A DNA stretch of 64,000 nt from Methylobacterium tardum (GCF_023546765.1 NZ_CP097484.1:5762001-5826000), one strand, 5' to 3'. Shown: positions 10,356 through 19,642, counted from the stretch's first letter. Made by a program: numbers and translations. Notes: generated from the sequence alone by a model not told the origin.

Positions 10356-11252
10356 ATGGAGCGGATCGATTTCCTGGGCCTTCAGGCCTTCCTCAGCATC
10401 GCCAACTGGGGGAGCTTCAACCGGGCCGCGGCCAGCCTCAGCCTCTCGCAGGCGGCGCTGAGCCACCGCCTCAAGAAGCTGGAGGACGAACTCGGCGTCA
10501 GGCTCGTCGCGCGCACGACGCGGCAGGTGACGCTGACGCCAGCCGGCGTCGAGCTTCTGCCGAGCGCGCAACGCATCGTCGACGAACTCTCCCAGATCTT
10601 CGGAACACTCCGGCGGCAAGGCCGCGAGAGCCAGGATCTCGTCCGCTTCGGCTGCCTGCCGACGATTGCCGGCCACCATCTGCCCGTCATCCTGCGGGGC
10701 TTCAGCGCCGCCCACCCGGGCGTGCTGGTGCGCGTCCTCGATCAATCGGCCACCGCGATCATCGAGCGCGTGCGGGCGGGCGAGGCTGAATTCGGCATCA
10801 CCATCATGTCGGCGCAGCACTACGACCTCGACATTACCCCCATCCACCAGGAAGCCTTCGTGCTGGTGTGCCGGGCCGATCACGCGCTCGCCGACGCGAA
10901 GGTGGTGACGTGGTCCGAGCTGGACCGTGAGATCCTCATCAAGATCGGGGAGCAGACCGGCAACAACCTCCTCATCGCGGCGGGGTTGGGCGGACGCTAC
11001 GCCGACCTGACCTGGGCCTACGAGGTGCACCGCGTCGCCACCGCCATCGGCATGGTGCGCGGAGGCTTGGGGGTGACCGTCGTGCCGCGCTTGGCCTTTC
11101 AGGCCGCCGACGAGGGAAAGATCGTCGCCGTGCCACTCCGGGCGCCGAGCATCGCGCGGACGATCGGCATCGTGACGCGCCGCAATCACACCCTGTCACC
11201 GGTGGCGGAGAGCCTGGCCCGTATGATCCAGGCGTACTTCAACGCGCTCTGA
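10356..11252 (+). CDS. LysR-family transcriptional regulator
   Basis: Protein of 298 residues from an ATG preceded by GGTGAGGGGT. The N-terminal winged helix-turn-helix (about 5-64) has the LysR pattern FNRAAASLSLSQAALSHRLKKLE and TLTPAGVELL. Residues 90-295 form the periplasmic-binding-like effector domain. It lies upstream of, and co-directional with, the galB-galC-MFS genes and is separated from them by a 187-bp promoter region, so it is probably their activator. The ligand is likely an aromatic acid or ring-cleavage intermediate, which is inference from context. Confidence 0.93.
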   Translation: MERIDFLGLQAFLSIANWGSFNRAAASLSLSQAALSHRLKKLEDELGVRLVARTTRQVTLTPAGVELLPSAQRIVDELSQIFGTLRRQGRESQDLVRFGCLPTIAGHHLPVILRGFSAAHPGVLVRVLDQSATAIIERVRAGEAEFGITIMSAQHYDLDITPIHQEAFVLVCRADHALADAKVVTWSELDREILIKIGEQTGNNLLIAAGLGGRYADLTWAYEVHRVATAIGMVRGGLGVTVVPRLAFQAADEGKIVAVPLRAPSIARTIGIVTRRNHTLSPVAESLARMIQAYFNAL

Positions 11253-11317
11253 CCGCGCCGCGTCCCGCCAGGGCCCAGTCGGGAGGCATCGCGCCGCAAT
11301 GCCCCAATCCGCTGGCA

Positions 11318-11328
11318 TTATTCGATAA
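11318..11328. promoter_or_regulatory. Possible LysR binding half-site in the galB promoter region
   Basis: TTATTCGATAA is an AT-rich interrupted palindrome in an otherwise GC-rich 187-bp gap between the LysR gene and galB. LysR proteins typically bind such T/A-bounded dyads. No direct evidence beyond position and symmetry. Confidence 0.25.
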
Positions 11329-11439
11329 CGTGCATCAATAACCTCAATCTAATCATTTGTTTGCTCAGGCGGGCGGCGATAGCTCTGCATGCACAATAGT
11401 GCGCGCGGGCAGCGACGCACGCTTCGGGAGAGATGAGAC

Positions 11440-12165
11440 ATGGCGGCCGCAGCGCGATCGGGCCTCGTCGTGACAGCCCATCCGGGCGACTTCGTGTGGC
11501 GCGCTGGCGGCGCCATCGCCCTGCACGCGCGCAAGGGCTACCGGATGAAGATCGTCTGCCTGTCGTTCGGCGAGCGCGGCGAGAGCCAGTGGGCCTGGAA
11601 GAAGGCCGGCGTGCGACTCGAGGACGTGAAGGCCCAGCGCCGCGTCGAGGCCGAGGAGGCGGCCGGCATTCTCGGCGCCGAAATCGAGTTCCTCGACGTC
11701 GGCGACTATCCCCTGCGCGTTGGCGAGGCCGTTCTCGACCGGCTCGCCGACGTCTACCGCGAGGAGCGTCCGGCCTTCGTGCTGACCCACGCCCTCGAAG
11801 ACCCGTACAATTTCGATCATCCGGTCGCCGCCCACGTGGCGCAGGAGGGGCGGGTGATCGCCCAGGCCGCCGGGCACAAGCCTGACCCGGACCGCAGCTA
11901 CGCCGCGCCGCCGGTGTTCCTGTTCGAGCCGCACCAGCCGGAGCAGTGCAACTTCAAGCCCCAGGTCATCCTGAACATCGATGCGGTGTGGGAGACCAAG
12001 TTCCGCGCGTTCCAGGTGCTCGCCGCCCAGAAGCACCTCTGGGAATATTACACCCGCGTGGCCCTAAACCGCGGCGTCCAGGGCGGCCGCAACTCCGGAA
12101 CGGCGATGACCTACGGGGAGGCCTATCAGCGCCTCTTCCCGATGACGCTGGAGGAACTGGCATGA
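11440..12165 (+). CDS. galB: 4-oxalomesaconate hydratase-like PIG-L/LmbE family protein
   Basis: Protein of 241 residues in the PIG-L/LmbE metallo-hydrolase fold. The family AHPDDE motif is altered to [12 protein letters not shown] (13-24), the pattern of the GalB branch rather than of sugar deacetylases. A second metal/catalytic cluster DHPVAAHV lies at 126-133. GalB hydrates 4-oxalomesaconate to 4-carboxy-4-hydroxy-2-oxoadipate in gallate/protocatechuate meta-cleavage. The assignment is strengthened because the next gene, overlapping by 4 bp (ATGA), is the aldolase that uses this product. A general PIG-L deacetylase is the main alternative. Confidence 0.8.
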   Translation: MAAAARSGLVVTAHPGDFVWRAGGAIALHARKGYRMKIVCLSFGERGESQWAWKKAGVRLEDVKAQRRVEAEEAAGILGAEIEFLDVGDYPLRVGEAVLDRLADVYREERPAFVLTHALEDPYNFDHPVAAHVAQEGRVIAQAAGHKPDPDRSYAAPPVFLFEPHQPEQCNFKPQVILNIDAVWETKFRAFQVLAAQKHLWEYYTRVALNRGVQGGRNSGTAMTYGEAYQRLFPMTLEELA

Positions 12166-12851
12166 GGACCGTCGTCGTCCGCAACATCCCCCGCGTCCCG
12201 CCGACCATCGCCGCGACGCTCGCCGGGCACGGGGTCTCCACGGTCCACGAGGCGCAGGGGCGCACCGGCCTTCTGAAGACCTACATGCGCCCGATCTGGG
12301 AGGGCGCCGCGATAGCCGGCAGCGCCGTGACCGTGCTGGCACAGCCCGGTGACAACTGGATGCTGCACGTGGCCATCGAGCAGTGCCGCCCCGGCGACGT
12401 CCTGGTCGTGGCCTGCACGACCGACAACACCGACGGCATGTTCGGCGACCTGCTCGCCACCTCGCTGAAGGCGCGCGGCGGCGTCGGCCTGGTGATCGAC
12501 GCGGGCTGCCGCGACGTGCGCACGCTCAAGGAGATGGGCTTCCCGGTCTGGTCGCGGGCGATCTCCGCCAAGGGCACGGTCAAGGCGACGCTGGGCAGCG
12601 TCAACGTCCCGGTGGTCTGCGCGGGCGTCCTGGTCCGGCCGGGCGACGCGATCGTGGCGGACGATGACGGCGTCGTGGTCGTGCCCCATGCCGACGCCGA
12701 GGCCGTCGCCGCGCAGGCGGATGCGCGGGCCGCCAACGAGGTCGCCAAGCGCGCCCGGCTCGCGGCCGGCGAACTCGGCCTCGACCTCTACGCGATGCGC
12801 GGGACGCTCGCTGCCGCCGGCCTCGAATACGTGGACGGCCCGCTGGACTGA
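12162..12851 (+). CDS. galC: 4-carboxy-4-hydroxy-2-oxoadipate aldolase (HMG/CHA aldolase)
   Basis: Protein of 229 residues, usual length for the class II HMG/CHA aldolases of the RraA-like fold. The recognisable segment is [20 protein letters not shown], with the D/RD metal and pyruvate-binding residues. [18 protein letters not shown] is the conserved swivelling-domain strand. It cleaves 4-carboxy-4-hydroxy-2-oxoadipate to pyruvate and oxaloacetate. The start overlaps the galB stop by 4 bp, implying translational coupling. Whether it works on gallate, protocatechuate or other aromatics cannot be read from sequence. Confidence 0.88.
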   Translation: MRTVVVRNIPRVPPTIAATLAGHGVSTVHEAQGRTGLLKTYMRPIWEGAAIAGSAVTVLAQPGDNWMLHVAIEQCRPGDVLVVACTTDNTDGMFGDLLATSLKARGGVGLVIDAGCRDVRTLKEMGFPVWSRAISAKGTVKATLGSVNVPVVCAGVLVRPGDAIVADDDGVVVVPHADAEAVAAQADARAANEVAKRARLAAGELGLDLYAMRGTLAAAGLEYVDGPLD

Positions 12852-12972
12852 CGAACGCCAAGACTGAGACCGGAAGACCGTCCGCGAAGAGACGGCACCG
12901 GCTGAACCGTGCCGCCCGCCCGGCCGGCAGCCCGAGCGGCGCACGATCCCGTATGGCCGGAGGAGACGCGTC

Positions 12973-14277
12973 ATGATGAAGCTCGGCTGGTATCACACGC
13001 TCGATCAGACCGAGCGCCGAACCTACTGGGCCTGCTTCGCGGGGTTCGGCCTCGATGCCATGGACACCACGATCTACGCCCTCGTCATCCCGGCGCTGAT
13101 CGCGACGCTCGGCCTGACGCAGGCCGAGGCCGGATACCTCGCCACGGCCTCCCTCGCCGGGGCCGCGGTCGGCGGCTGGGCCGCCGGCATCCTGGCGGAC
13201 CGGATCGGTCGGGTCCGGATCCTGCAGCTCACGATCCTGATGGTCGCGGGATTCACCTGCCTGGCGGCGTTCATGAGCGACTTCTGGTCCCTCGCCCTCG
13301 TCCGCTTCCTCCAGGGCCTCGGCTACGGGGGCGAGGCCGCGGTGGGCGGCGTCCTGATCAGCGAGGTGATCCGGCCGGCCCTGCGCGGGCGCGTCGCGGC
13401 CTCCGTCCAGAGCAGCTACGCGGTCGGCTACGCACTCTCGGTCAGCCTGCTGCCGGTCATCGCATCCCTGTTCTCCGAGGAGACCGGCTGGCGCGTCTTC
13501 TTCGCCATCGGCATCATCCCGGCCGGGCTCGTCTTCTTCATCCGCCGGCTCGTCCCGGAATCCGGCATCTACGCCGAGGCGCGGGCTGCGCGGCGCGACG
13601 GCGCTGTGCCGCCGCCGTTCTGGACGATCTTCACCGGCCGGCACCTGCGCCGCACGGCCGCCGCCGCGATCATGTCGACCGGCATCTTCGGCGGCGCCTA
13701 CGTGATGATCACGTGGCTGCCGACCTACCTGCGCACCGCCCTCGGCCTCTCGATCAAGTCGAGCACCGGCTATCTCGCGATGAACATCCTCGGCTCCCTC
13801 GTGGGACCGCTTCTTTACGGCTGGCTGTCGGACCGGATCGGCCGCCGCCCCGCCTTCATGACCTTCCTGGTGCTGCAATCCGGCAACGTCGCGATCCTCC
13901 TGCTCGCGCCGATCGGCCTCACCACGACCGTCGTCTTGAGCTTCTTTCTGGGCGCGTTCCAGGGGGCGCTGGCCTCGGGCATGCTGCCGACCTTCGCGGA
14001 GCTGTTCCCGACCGCGATCCGGGCGAGCGGCCAGGGCTTCTGCCTCGGGGGCGGTCGCGGCTTCGGCTCGGTCGTGCCCGCCACGGTGGGCATCCTGGCC
14101 GCGAGCCTGCCGCTCGGGACCGCAATGGGAGCCTGCGCCCTCTGCGCCTACGGGGTCGCCTTCGGCGCGGCGCTGCTTCTGCCTGAAACCGCCGGCACTG
14201 ACCTGCACGAGCAGGGCAGCGGGCCGACGGTAAGGACCGGTCATCAGGAACGAGCATCGGACACTGTGTCGGCATAG
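12973..14277 (+). CDS. MFS transporter, aromatic acid:H+ symporter type
   Basis: Protein of 434 residues with twelve predicted membrane helices. The MFS motifs are present: GWAAGILADRIGRVRIL after helix 2 and LYGWLSDRIGRRPA in the second half. RFLQGLGYGGEAAVGGVLISE resembles the sugar/aromatic-acid porter branch. It follows galC by 121 bp on the same strand and is probably part of the same transcription unit, importing the aromatic substrate that the downstream enzymes finish degrading. The C-terminal 25 residues are hydrophilic. Substrate is inferred from context only. Confidence 0.9.
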   Translation: MMKLGWYHTLDQTERRTYWACFAGFGLDAMDTTIYALVIPALIATLGLTQAEAGYLATASLAGAAVGGWAAGILADRIGRVRILQLTILMVAGFTCLAAFMSDFWSLALVRFLQGLGYGGEAAVGGVLISEVIRPALRGRVAASVQSSYAVGYALSVSLLPVIASLFSEETGWRVFFAIGIIPAGLVFFIRRLVPESGIYAEARAARRDGAVPPPFWTIFTGRHLRRTAAAAIMSTGIFGGAYVMITWLPTYLRTALGLSIKSSTGYLAMNILGSLVGPLLYGWLSDRIGRRPAFMTFLVLQSGNVAILLLAPIGLTTTVVLSFFLGAFQGALASGMLPTFAELFPTAIRASGQGFCLGGGRGFGSVVPATVGILAASLPLGTAMGACALCAYGVAFGAALLLPETAGTDLHEQGSGPTVRTGHQERASDTVSA

Positions 14278-14458
14278 GTATGCGACCGAGTGGCCGCGTT
14301 CCGCCATTCGGGCTGGAAGTTGCCGGTCTGCTTTTAGCAAGCGGGTTCGAGAAACCGGACGTTGACTTGGACCGCGGTGTTCGCCGGCTTTGAATTCCAG
14401 TGCGGGCTCACGATGAGACGTGCGCACCCACGTAATATCGCCGCGGCAAGACGCTGGA

Positions 14459-14830
14459 CTAGGCGGCACGCACAATGGCGAGGAAGCGGCTCATCCCGGT
14501 CGCGAGCTGCTCGGACTGGCGCGATAGCTCGGTCGCTGCCCCCAGCACTTGGCTCGCTGCTGCACCGGTCTCTTCGGCTCCGCCCGCCACGCGCGCGATG
14601 TTGCTCGTCACCCCGCCGGTGCCGCTGGCGGCCTGGGCGACGTTGCGCACGATCTCCTGCGTGGCCGCACCCTGTTTCTCGACGGCCGCCGCAATGCCCG
14701 TCGCCACACCGCTGATCTCGTGGATGCGGGCTGTGATCGAGCCGATCGCCGACACGGCCTGACCGGTCGAACCCTGGATCCGGGTGATCTGGCTCGAGAT
14801 CTCGCGCGTTGCTCGTGCGGTCTGCTCAAG
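14459..14830 (-). pseudogene. C-terminal fragment of a methyl-accepting chemotaxis protein
   Basis: The frame encodes only the final methylation-helix part of a chemoreceptor: about VERARLLEQTARATREISSQ, then AVSAIGSITARIHEISGV and QEIVRNVAQAASGTGGVTSN, ending FLAIVRAA. The signalling hairpin tip, HAMP and sensor regions are absent. Upstream coding similarity stops at about 14830, exactly where the mucR-like gene ends. A GTG at 14755 could start a 98-residue peptide, but it would have no receptor function. It is best read as the remnant left by a deletion or recombination that joined a chemoreceptor 3' end to the mucR 3' end. Confidence 0.75.
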
Positions 14831-15299
14831 CAGCCTTGCGCGCTCGACCGTCGGCTCGCTGCCGCTCGGCCATGGCGCCGGGCTGTCCGAGGCCGATCGC
14901 CTTGGCCAGGGCGGAGCGCTGCTCGGCGTAGCTCGGGGCGACCATCGGGTAGTCGGCCGGCAGGCCGTAGCGGTCGCGGTAGCTGCGCGGATCGAGGCCG
15001 TGGCTGGTCAGGTGACGCTTGAGCGTCTTGTAGGTCTTGCCGTCGATGAAGCTGACGATCCCATCGGGGCGGACCGACTTGCGGATCTGGGCGGCGCTCG
15101 GCTTCTCGACATCGGCCTGCACGGCCGCGCCGGCGTCGGCGGTCAGGGTGCCGGAGACGAGGCCGGCGCGGCCGTGCACGCGCGTGATCAGGGCCGGCAG
15201 CTCGGCAACCGGCACCGGATTGTTCGACACATAGGCGGCGACGATGCCTGCTGCCAGCTCGGTATGAGCCGAGGAGTTGGCTGAAATTTGAGTATACAC
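14826..15299 (-). CDS. MucR/Ros-family transcriptional regulator
   Basis: Protein of 157 residues from a GTG start with a CAGGAG ribosome site 7 nt upstream. The MucR/Ros core is clear: ELAAGIVAAYVSNNPVPVAE at the N-terminus, then SFIDGKTYKTLKRHL and SYRDRYGLPADYPMVAPSYA. The zinc-finger cysteines of Ros are replaced (SFIDGK), as in zinc-free MucR paralogues, while the helix residues are kept. After GLGQPGAMAE the tail RQRADGRARKAA overlaps DNA that reads as chemoreceptor in another frame, so the native C-terminus may have been replaced at the junction. The family are H-NS-like silencers of surface and motility genes. It diverges from the AraC gene at 15417. Confidence 0.85.
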   Translation of the reverse strand: MYTQISANSSAHTELAAGIVAAYVSNNPVPVAELPALITRVHGRAGLVSGTLTADAGAAVQADVEKPSAAQIRKSVRPDGIVSFIDGKTYKTLKRHLTSHGLDPRSYRDRYGLPADYPMVAPSYAEQRSALAKAIGLGQPGAMAERQRADGRARKAA

Positions 15300-15353
15300 G
15301 AGTGACTCCTGAGATCGGAATCAGCACATAAGATAATCCGTCGCGTTGCGCTT

Positions 15354-15386
15354 GCCTGAGCGCGTGCTACCGTTCGCCTGAGCGCG
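15354..15386. promoter_or_regulatory. Direct repeat in the mucR/araC divergent promoter
   Basis: GCCTGAGCGCG occurs at 15354-15364 and again at 15376-15386, a 22-bp period that places both on one face of the helix, as is usual for AraC-type operators. It lies 30-60 bp upstream of the AraC start and between two divergently transcribed regulators. Confidence 0.4.
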
Positions 15387-15416
15387 CGGTAGAAAGAATT
15401 CATTCAAGCAATCAGC

Positions 15417-16376
15417 ATGAGGACTTTGTTCTCGACCGCGGACGAGAAGCCGAAGGACAGTTTCCGCCGCTGGCAGGAAACGATCTTCGAGCGATTGGTG
15501 CCTGTCGAGCTGACGCCAGCCGGCGATCGGCCATTCAGGGGAACGTTGGAAGCGGCTGAAGTCGGCCCGCTGCTGATCACCCGTATCACCCAGAGTGCCG
15601 TCACCACAGAGGCGACGCGAGACACGATCCGTCGGCACGGCAAACATGACACATTGAACGTGGCGATTGTACTGAGAGGTGAGATCTCCAGTTCTCAGGA
15701 CGATCGCATCTCTGTTCAGCGCCCGGGCGATATCGTAGTGCTGGATCGAAGACCGACTACTATGGCGTCGGCAGCGGAGACACAGACGCTGTTCCTTGAG
15801 GTCCCTCGCGCAAGCTTGGAACGCCCGCTAGGATCGACGCGCCGTTACACGGCACTGACGATCGGTGCGGACCAGCCCGGCACCTCACTGGTGACAACCT
15901 TCTTCGACGAGCTGGTGCGCACATATGGTCACCTAACGCCAGAGATGGCGGCTCGCATGGCTTCAATCGGCATCGATCTCCTGGTTGCAAGCATCGCGGA
16001 ACGCCTGTCGCAGGACCCACCTGAGAACCTGCAAGCGACGCTCATCGTGCAGCGCGCCAGCGCGTACATCGAAGGAAATCTCGTTGATTTAGATTTGGAT
16101 CCTACGAGGCTTGCATCTGCGATAGGCGTATCGCTGCGCTATCTTCAAGAATTGTTCCACGCGCAGGACCGCAACATTTCCGATTGGATATGGCGGCGGC
16201 GCCTGGAAGTCGCAGCACAACGGCTGGCGGATCCCGGTTTCGCCCACGTCGCTATTGGAGCGCTGGCATATGGCTGCGGCTTCAGCAATCAAAGCCATTT
16301 CAGTCGACGCTTCAAGGATCGCTACGAGCTTGCGCCGACCGACTACCGGTGGCGAGCGCTCCGTTCGAAAGTCTGA
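15417..16376 (+). CDS. AraC-family transcriptional regulator
   Basis: Protein of 319 residues. The N-terminal region (about 20-190) resembles the AraC-binding-like cupin domain (TLNVAIVLRGEI, RPGDIVVLDRRP). The C-terminal 100 residues form the two helix-turn-helices (LASAIGVSLRYLQELFHAQ, IGALAYGCGFSNQSHFSRRF, DRYELAPTDYR). It diverges from the MucR-like gene over a 117-bp region containing a 22-bp-period direct repeat, so autoregulation or cross-regulation is plausible. It is the intact paralogue of the broken gene at 5165-6010. The ligand is unknown. Confidence 0.92.
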   Translation: MRTLFSTADEKPKDSFRRWQETIFERLVPVELTPAGDRPFRGTLEAAEVGPLLITRITQSAVTTEATRDTIRRHGKHDTLNVAIVLRGEISSSQDDRISVQRPGDIVVLDRRPTTMASAAETQTLFLEVPRASLERPLGSTRRYTALTIGADQPGTSLVTTFFDELVRTYGHLTPEMAARMASIGIDLLVASIAERLSQDPPENLQATLIVQRASAYIEGNLVDLDLDPTRLASAIGVSLRYLQELFHAQDRNISDWIWRRRLEVAAQRLADPGFAHVAIGALAYGCGFSNQSHFSRRFKDRYELAPTDYRWRALRSKV

Positions 16377-16719
16377 AGCGAATCTGCTCCTGAAATATCC
16401 CGCCGTTTGTCCGAAAAGGCTGTCATGGATCGGTGGGAGCACATTCGGTATCTCAAATCACCGACTTCGAAGCGGACCAGCAGCTCTCGGCCAGATATAC
16501 AGCTGACTGATTGGTGCCCAGAGCGCCCAATGCTGTACCCGGGGGCCACCCGGAAGCGAACGCTCCGTCAGCGGACGCTCGAGTTTTGTTCGCGCCACAC
16601 GTGCATATCTGGGGCTGATCGCTGAGCCGGCTGCTTGTCACCTGAGAGCAGGTCACTCGAGAATCCGCGTTGGTCCGCTAAGATCACGCTGATCGGTCCG
16701 GGCTCAGGGGCGGCTCTCG
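16377..16719. other. Intergenic stretch, nothing recognised
   Basis: The 343 bp between the AraC regulator and the flavoprotein gene hold no supported gene. Small frames on both strands have no family resemblance. Confidence 0.4.
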
Positions 16720-17970
16720 ATGACCAAACGAATCTTGGTGGTAGGCGGCGGCTTCTCCGGCCTGTGGAGCGCGGCAGCAGCTGCGCGCGCGCGCGATGAA
16801 CTCGGGCTGATCGACGAGATTGTCATCACCCTCATTAGTCCAGACCCGTTCCACGCTATTCGGGTGCGGTGCTATGAGGCCGACCTCACGCCCGTCGCCG
16901 TGCCACTGGACGAAGTGCTCGGTCCCATAAAGGTCGGGCGGATCGAAGGCACCGTGACTAAGATCGATGCCAGCGGGTGCCATCTCGCGGTGCATTGCCC
17001 GGAAAGACCCGGCTCGCTCACGCTGGAATACGACAGACTTATCCTCGCCGTCGGCAGCCTCCTGTCCCGCCCGCCCGTGCCGGGCATCGACTTGGCTTTC
17101 GATATCGACACGCTCGGCGGCGCACGCCGGCTCGCCCGCCACCTTGAAGACCTGGGTCGCGACGTGGTCGGCCCGGACCAGACCGGACGCTGGACCGCCA
17201 TCGTGGTTGGCGGCGGACTTGTCGGAATAGAACTCGCCTGCGAGCTGCCGGCTCGCCTCGCTGCGGCCCGTGACCAAGCCGGGGGAACAGGTCCCGTCCA
17301 TACGGTGCTGGTCGACCGCTCTGCTGAAATTGGATCCACGATCGGCGGCGCTGCAATGCCGGCCATTCGACAGGCTCTCGCCGCGGCGGGGGTGGCATGC
17401 ATCGGCGGGGCCGGCCTAGCAGCGATCGACCCTAGGGGCGCGACGCTCAGCGACGGAACTTACATCCCGGCGCTGACGGTCGTCTGTGCCACGGGTATGC
17501 GGGCGAACCCTCTTGCCGAAGAACTTGGCGTAGCGCGCGATGCACGCGGTCGGTTGCCCGTGGACGCGCTGATGCGTGTCACCGGCGTTCCGGCCGTGTT
17601 CGCGGCGGGCGACGTGGCGGTGGCTACAGCCGACGAGGCCGGACACCAGACGGTCATGTCTTGCCAGCACGCGCGCCCGATGGGTCGGTTCGCGGGCTAC
17701 AACGCGGTCTGCGACCTCGTCGGGCGGCCAGATCTCTGCCTGCGGTTCGCGGCACCGGATTACGTGACAGTGCTTGATCTCGGCGCGTGGGGAGCCGTCT
17801 ACACGTCGGGCTGGGATCGCGACCGCCTCGTTGCGGACGGCGCAGCGGCGAAGGCGACCAAGCGTCTGATCAATGGCAGCCGCATCTACCCACCACCCTC
17901 ACGCGATGGCGCCGCAATTCTGGCAGCGGCCGCGCCCATCATCCAGGCGCGCCCCGCGACGGCTGGCTAG
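16720..17970 (+). CDS. NDH-2-like NAD(P)/FAD-dependent oxidoreductase
   Basis: Protein of 416 residues. The FAD-binding Rossmann motif ILVVGGGFSGLWSA lies at 5-18. A second nucleotide-binding motif AIVVGGGLVGIELA lies near 166-179. The late AAGDVAVA box is the FAD ribityl-binding segment. This two-dinucleotide architecture fits the pyridine nucleotide-disulphide oxidoreductase class I/NDH-2 group. No CxxxxC redox pair is visible, arguing against a disulphide reductase. It probably passes electrons from NAD(P)H to a quinone or other acceptor. It stands alone, with 340 bp and 400 bp gaps on either side. Confidence 0.85.
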   Translation: MTKRILVVGGGFSGLWSAAAAARARDELGLIDEIVITLISPDPFHAIRVRCYEADLTPVAVPLDEVLGPIKVGRIEGTVTKIDASGCHLAVHCPERPGSLTLEYDRLILAVGSLLSRPPVPGIDLAFDIDTLGGARRLARHLEDLGRDVVGPDQTGRWTAIVVGGGLVGIELACELPARLAAARDQAGGTGPVHTVLVDRSAEIGSTIGGAAMPAIRQALAAAGVACIGGAGLAAIDPRGATLSDGTYIPALTVVCATGMRANPLAEELGVARDARGRLPVDALMRVTGVPAVFAAGDVAVATADEAGHQTVMSCQHARPMGRFAGYNAVCDLVGRPDLCLRFAAPDYVTVLDLGAWGAVYTSGWDRDRLVADGAAAKATKRLINGSRIYPPPSRDGAAILAAAAPIIQARPATAG

Positions 17971-18371
17971 CAGACCCGCCTGCAAAACCCGTCGCGTCTG
18001 TCGATGCACGCAGCTGTGCTGCTGGCGCAGGCGGAGGGATAGCGAAGCCGGTGCGTCAACCCGTAGCGGACTGTCGGTGAGCTTCCGAAAGCCCGAGAAT
18101 GGCCAGCCTCGATCATCGCGCGGACTCGTGTGAGCGTCTCGGACGGATGCCGATCTGCCATGGAGCTTCCGGCTGAAAGCCGACGTACTGCAATGCGCCC
18201 ATGCCGGCGATTCAGCTGACTGTGGCGACTTCCCGTAAGCGGACGTTGCAGGCTACGATCAGCCAATAGCGCTGCGCGGTGTGCTTCAGGCCGCCTGCAC
18301 GCGGTCTGAGTCGGATCGCGGGTACGGGGCGGCCTGATGGATCGGCTCCGGGATGAGAAGGGGCTGCGCGG
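17971..18371. other. Intergenic stretch, nothing recognised
   Basis: About 400 bp with no supported gene, repeat or terminator. Short frames in several registers appear to be compositional. Confidence 0.4.
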
Positions 18372-19262
18372 ATGTCGGTCAGCAGGGTGGACCTCGTGGA
18401 CGCGGGCTCGCCGGAGGCGCTCGTCAAACGCATCCTACAGGCCGAGCCGAACCTTCCGGTGCCCGTGCCGATCCAAGAGCTGTGTGCACGACTCGGCATC
18501 CTCCGGATCGAGGACCTCGACACCGACGAGTTCGAGGGTGGCCTCGTTACCGACGCGAAGCGATCTGAAGGCACCATCCTCGCCAGGCGCGGGGGCGAAC
18601 CGCGTCGCCGCTTCACGATCGCACATGAACTCGGCCACTTCCTGATGGCGCACCACATCCCGGATCAGCCCGGGCGGTTCCTGTGCAAGAGCTCTGACCC
18701 GCTCCGCGTCACAGCGAAGGAGGGCGATCAGCGGCAACGCAGGGAGGTCGAGGCCAACCGCTTCGCCACCCTCATGCTGATGCCCCCGCACCTGCTGCGG
18801 GGAGCCATGGCGGCCTTTCGCGAGCCGGATCTGGAGCACGTTCTTGTGCTCGCGCGCGACTTCGCGGTCGGCAAGGAGGCGGCGGCTCGGGCCTACGTAC
18901 AATACCATCCCGAGCGGATCGCCATCGTCGTGGCGGGTAACGGCCGGGTGCAGCGATGCTACCGGAGCCTCTCCTTTCCCGCCATCACCTGCGCGGTCGG
19001 CGGCCCGGTCCCGACAGGCTCGCTCTTTCACAGCAGTCCACATCGGCCGAACATCGTGAGCGACACTGCCGCGTGCAGTCCCGATCTCTGGATCGACGTG
19101 AAGCGCGACCTCCGCGCGCCGGACCTCTATGAGCAGGTGTACCGTCAGCAGAACGGCTTTGCGATGATCCTGCTGCGTCTGGACGCTGTCCCGGAGGAGA
19201 GCGCTGAGGAGCGCAGGCTCAATGAGGGCTGGCGTCACCGCTTCCACTCGGGGCGACGGTAG
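18372..19262 (+). CDS. ImmA/IrrE-family metallo-endopeptidase
   Basis: Protein of 296 residues. The zinc motif FTIAHELGHFLMAHH gives HEXXH at 85-89. The downstream EVEANRFA block (125-132) supplies the third ligand, as in ImmA and Deinococcus IrrE. No N-terminal XRE helix-turn-helix is present and no XRE repressor lies next to it, so its cleavage target is elsewhere or absent. The C-terminal 100 residues are not recognised. Relatives cleave XRE-type repressors after DNA damage or stress. It lies 0.5 kb upstream of a LexA-box-preceded pair of membrane proteins, which fits a damage-response theme but is only contextual. Confidence 0.9.
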   Translation: MSVSRVDLVDAGSPEALVKRILQAEPNLPVPVPIQELCARLGILRIEDLDTDEFEGGLVTDAKRSEGTILARRGGEPRRRFTIAHELGHFLMAHHIPDQPGRFLCKSSDPLRVTAKEGDQRQRREVEANRFATLMLMPPHLLRGAMAAFREPDLEHVLVLARDFAVGKEAAARAYVQYHPERIAIVVAGNGRVQRCYRSLSFPAITCAVGGPVPTGSLFHSSPHRPNIVSDTAACSPDLWIDVKRDLRAPDLYEQVYRQQNGFAMILLRLDAVPEESAEERRLNEGWRHRFHSGRR

Positions 19263-19390
19263 GCAAGATCCGCCCTGACGGAACGGCCCTGACGGACCTA
19301 TCCTGCTGCTTCGTCAGAGCGGGCCGTACCGCCGTCCCGTCGCTGATCCGGCGCACTCCCGAGGCCGGCCGACGAGCAATGAGGTCATGA

Positions 19391-19642
19391 ATGGCGGGAA
19401 CTGGCGACAGCCTTCGGCCGCTCCTCAACCAGGCCGCGGCAGTGGAAGCGTTCCTCGACCGTGTCGGCCTCACCGAGGACGCCGAGCTGAACGCGACGGG
19501 CACCGCGCCTGCGACGTCTCCTGCCGTGTCGTTGATGATCACGAACCGTCAGCGGGCGGCGCTTCGTGAGCTTGGCTTTTCCGAAGAAGCCATTCGGCAG
19601 ATGACGCCCGCCGAGGCGCATGGGAAGCTGGGATTGGCCTAG
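19391..19642 (+). CDS. Small hypothetical protein with UBA-like C-terminus
   Basis: Protein of 83 residues on the same strand as the metallopeptidase gene, 128 bp downstream. The N-terminal half is Ala/Thr-rich and probably disordered. Residues 52-83 (RQRAALRELGFSEEAIRQMT) form a compact helical pattern like UBA/TS-N helices that bind partners through an L-G-F loop. Not recognised as a named family. Confidence 0.55.
   Translation: MAGTGDSLRPLLNQAAAVEAFLDRVGLTEDAELNATGTAPATSPAVSLMITNRQRAALRELGFSEEAIRQMTPAEAHGKLGLA

Noticed and set aside
12601..14475. 624-codon leftward frame opposite the MFS transporter
   Set aside because: Arg/Asp/Gly-rich antisense shadow of a membrane-protein gene.
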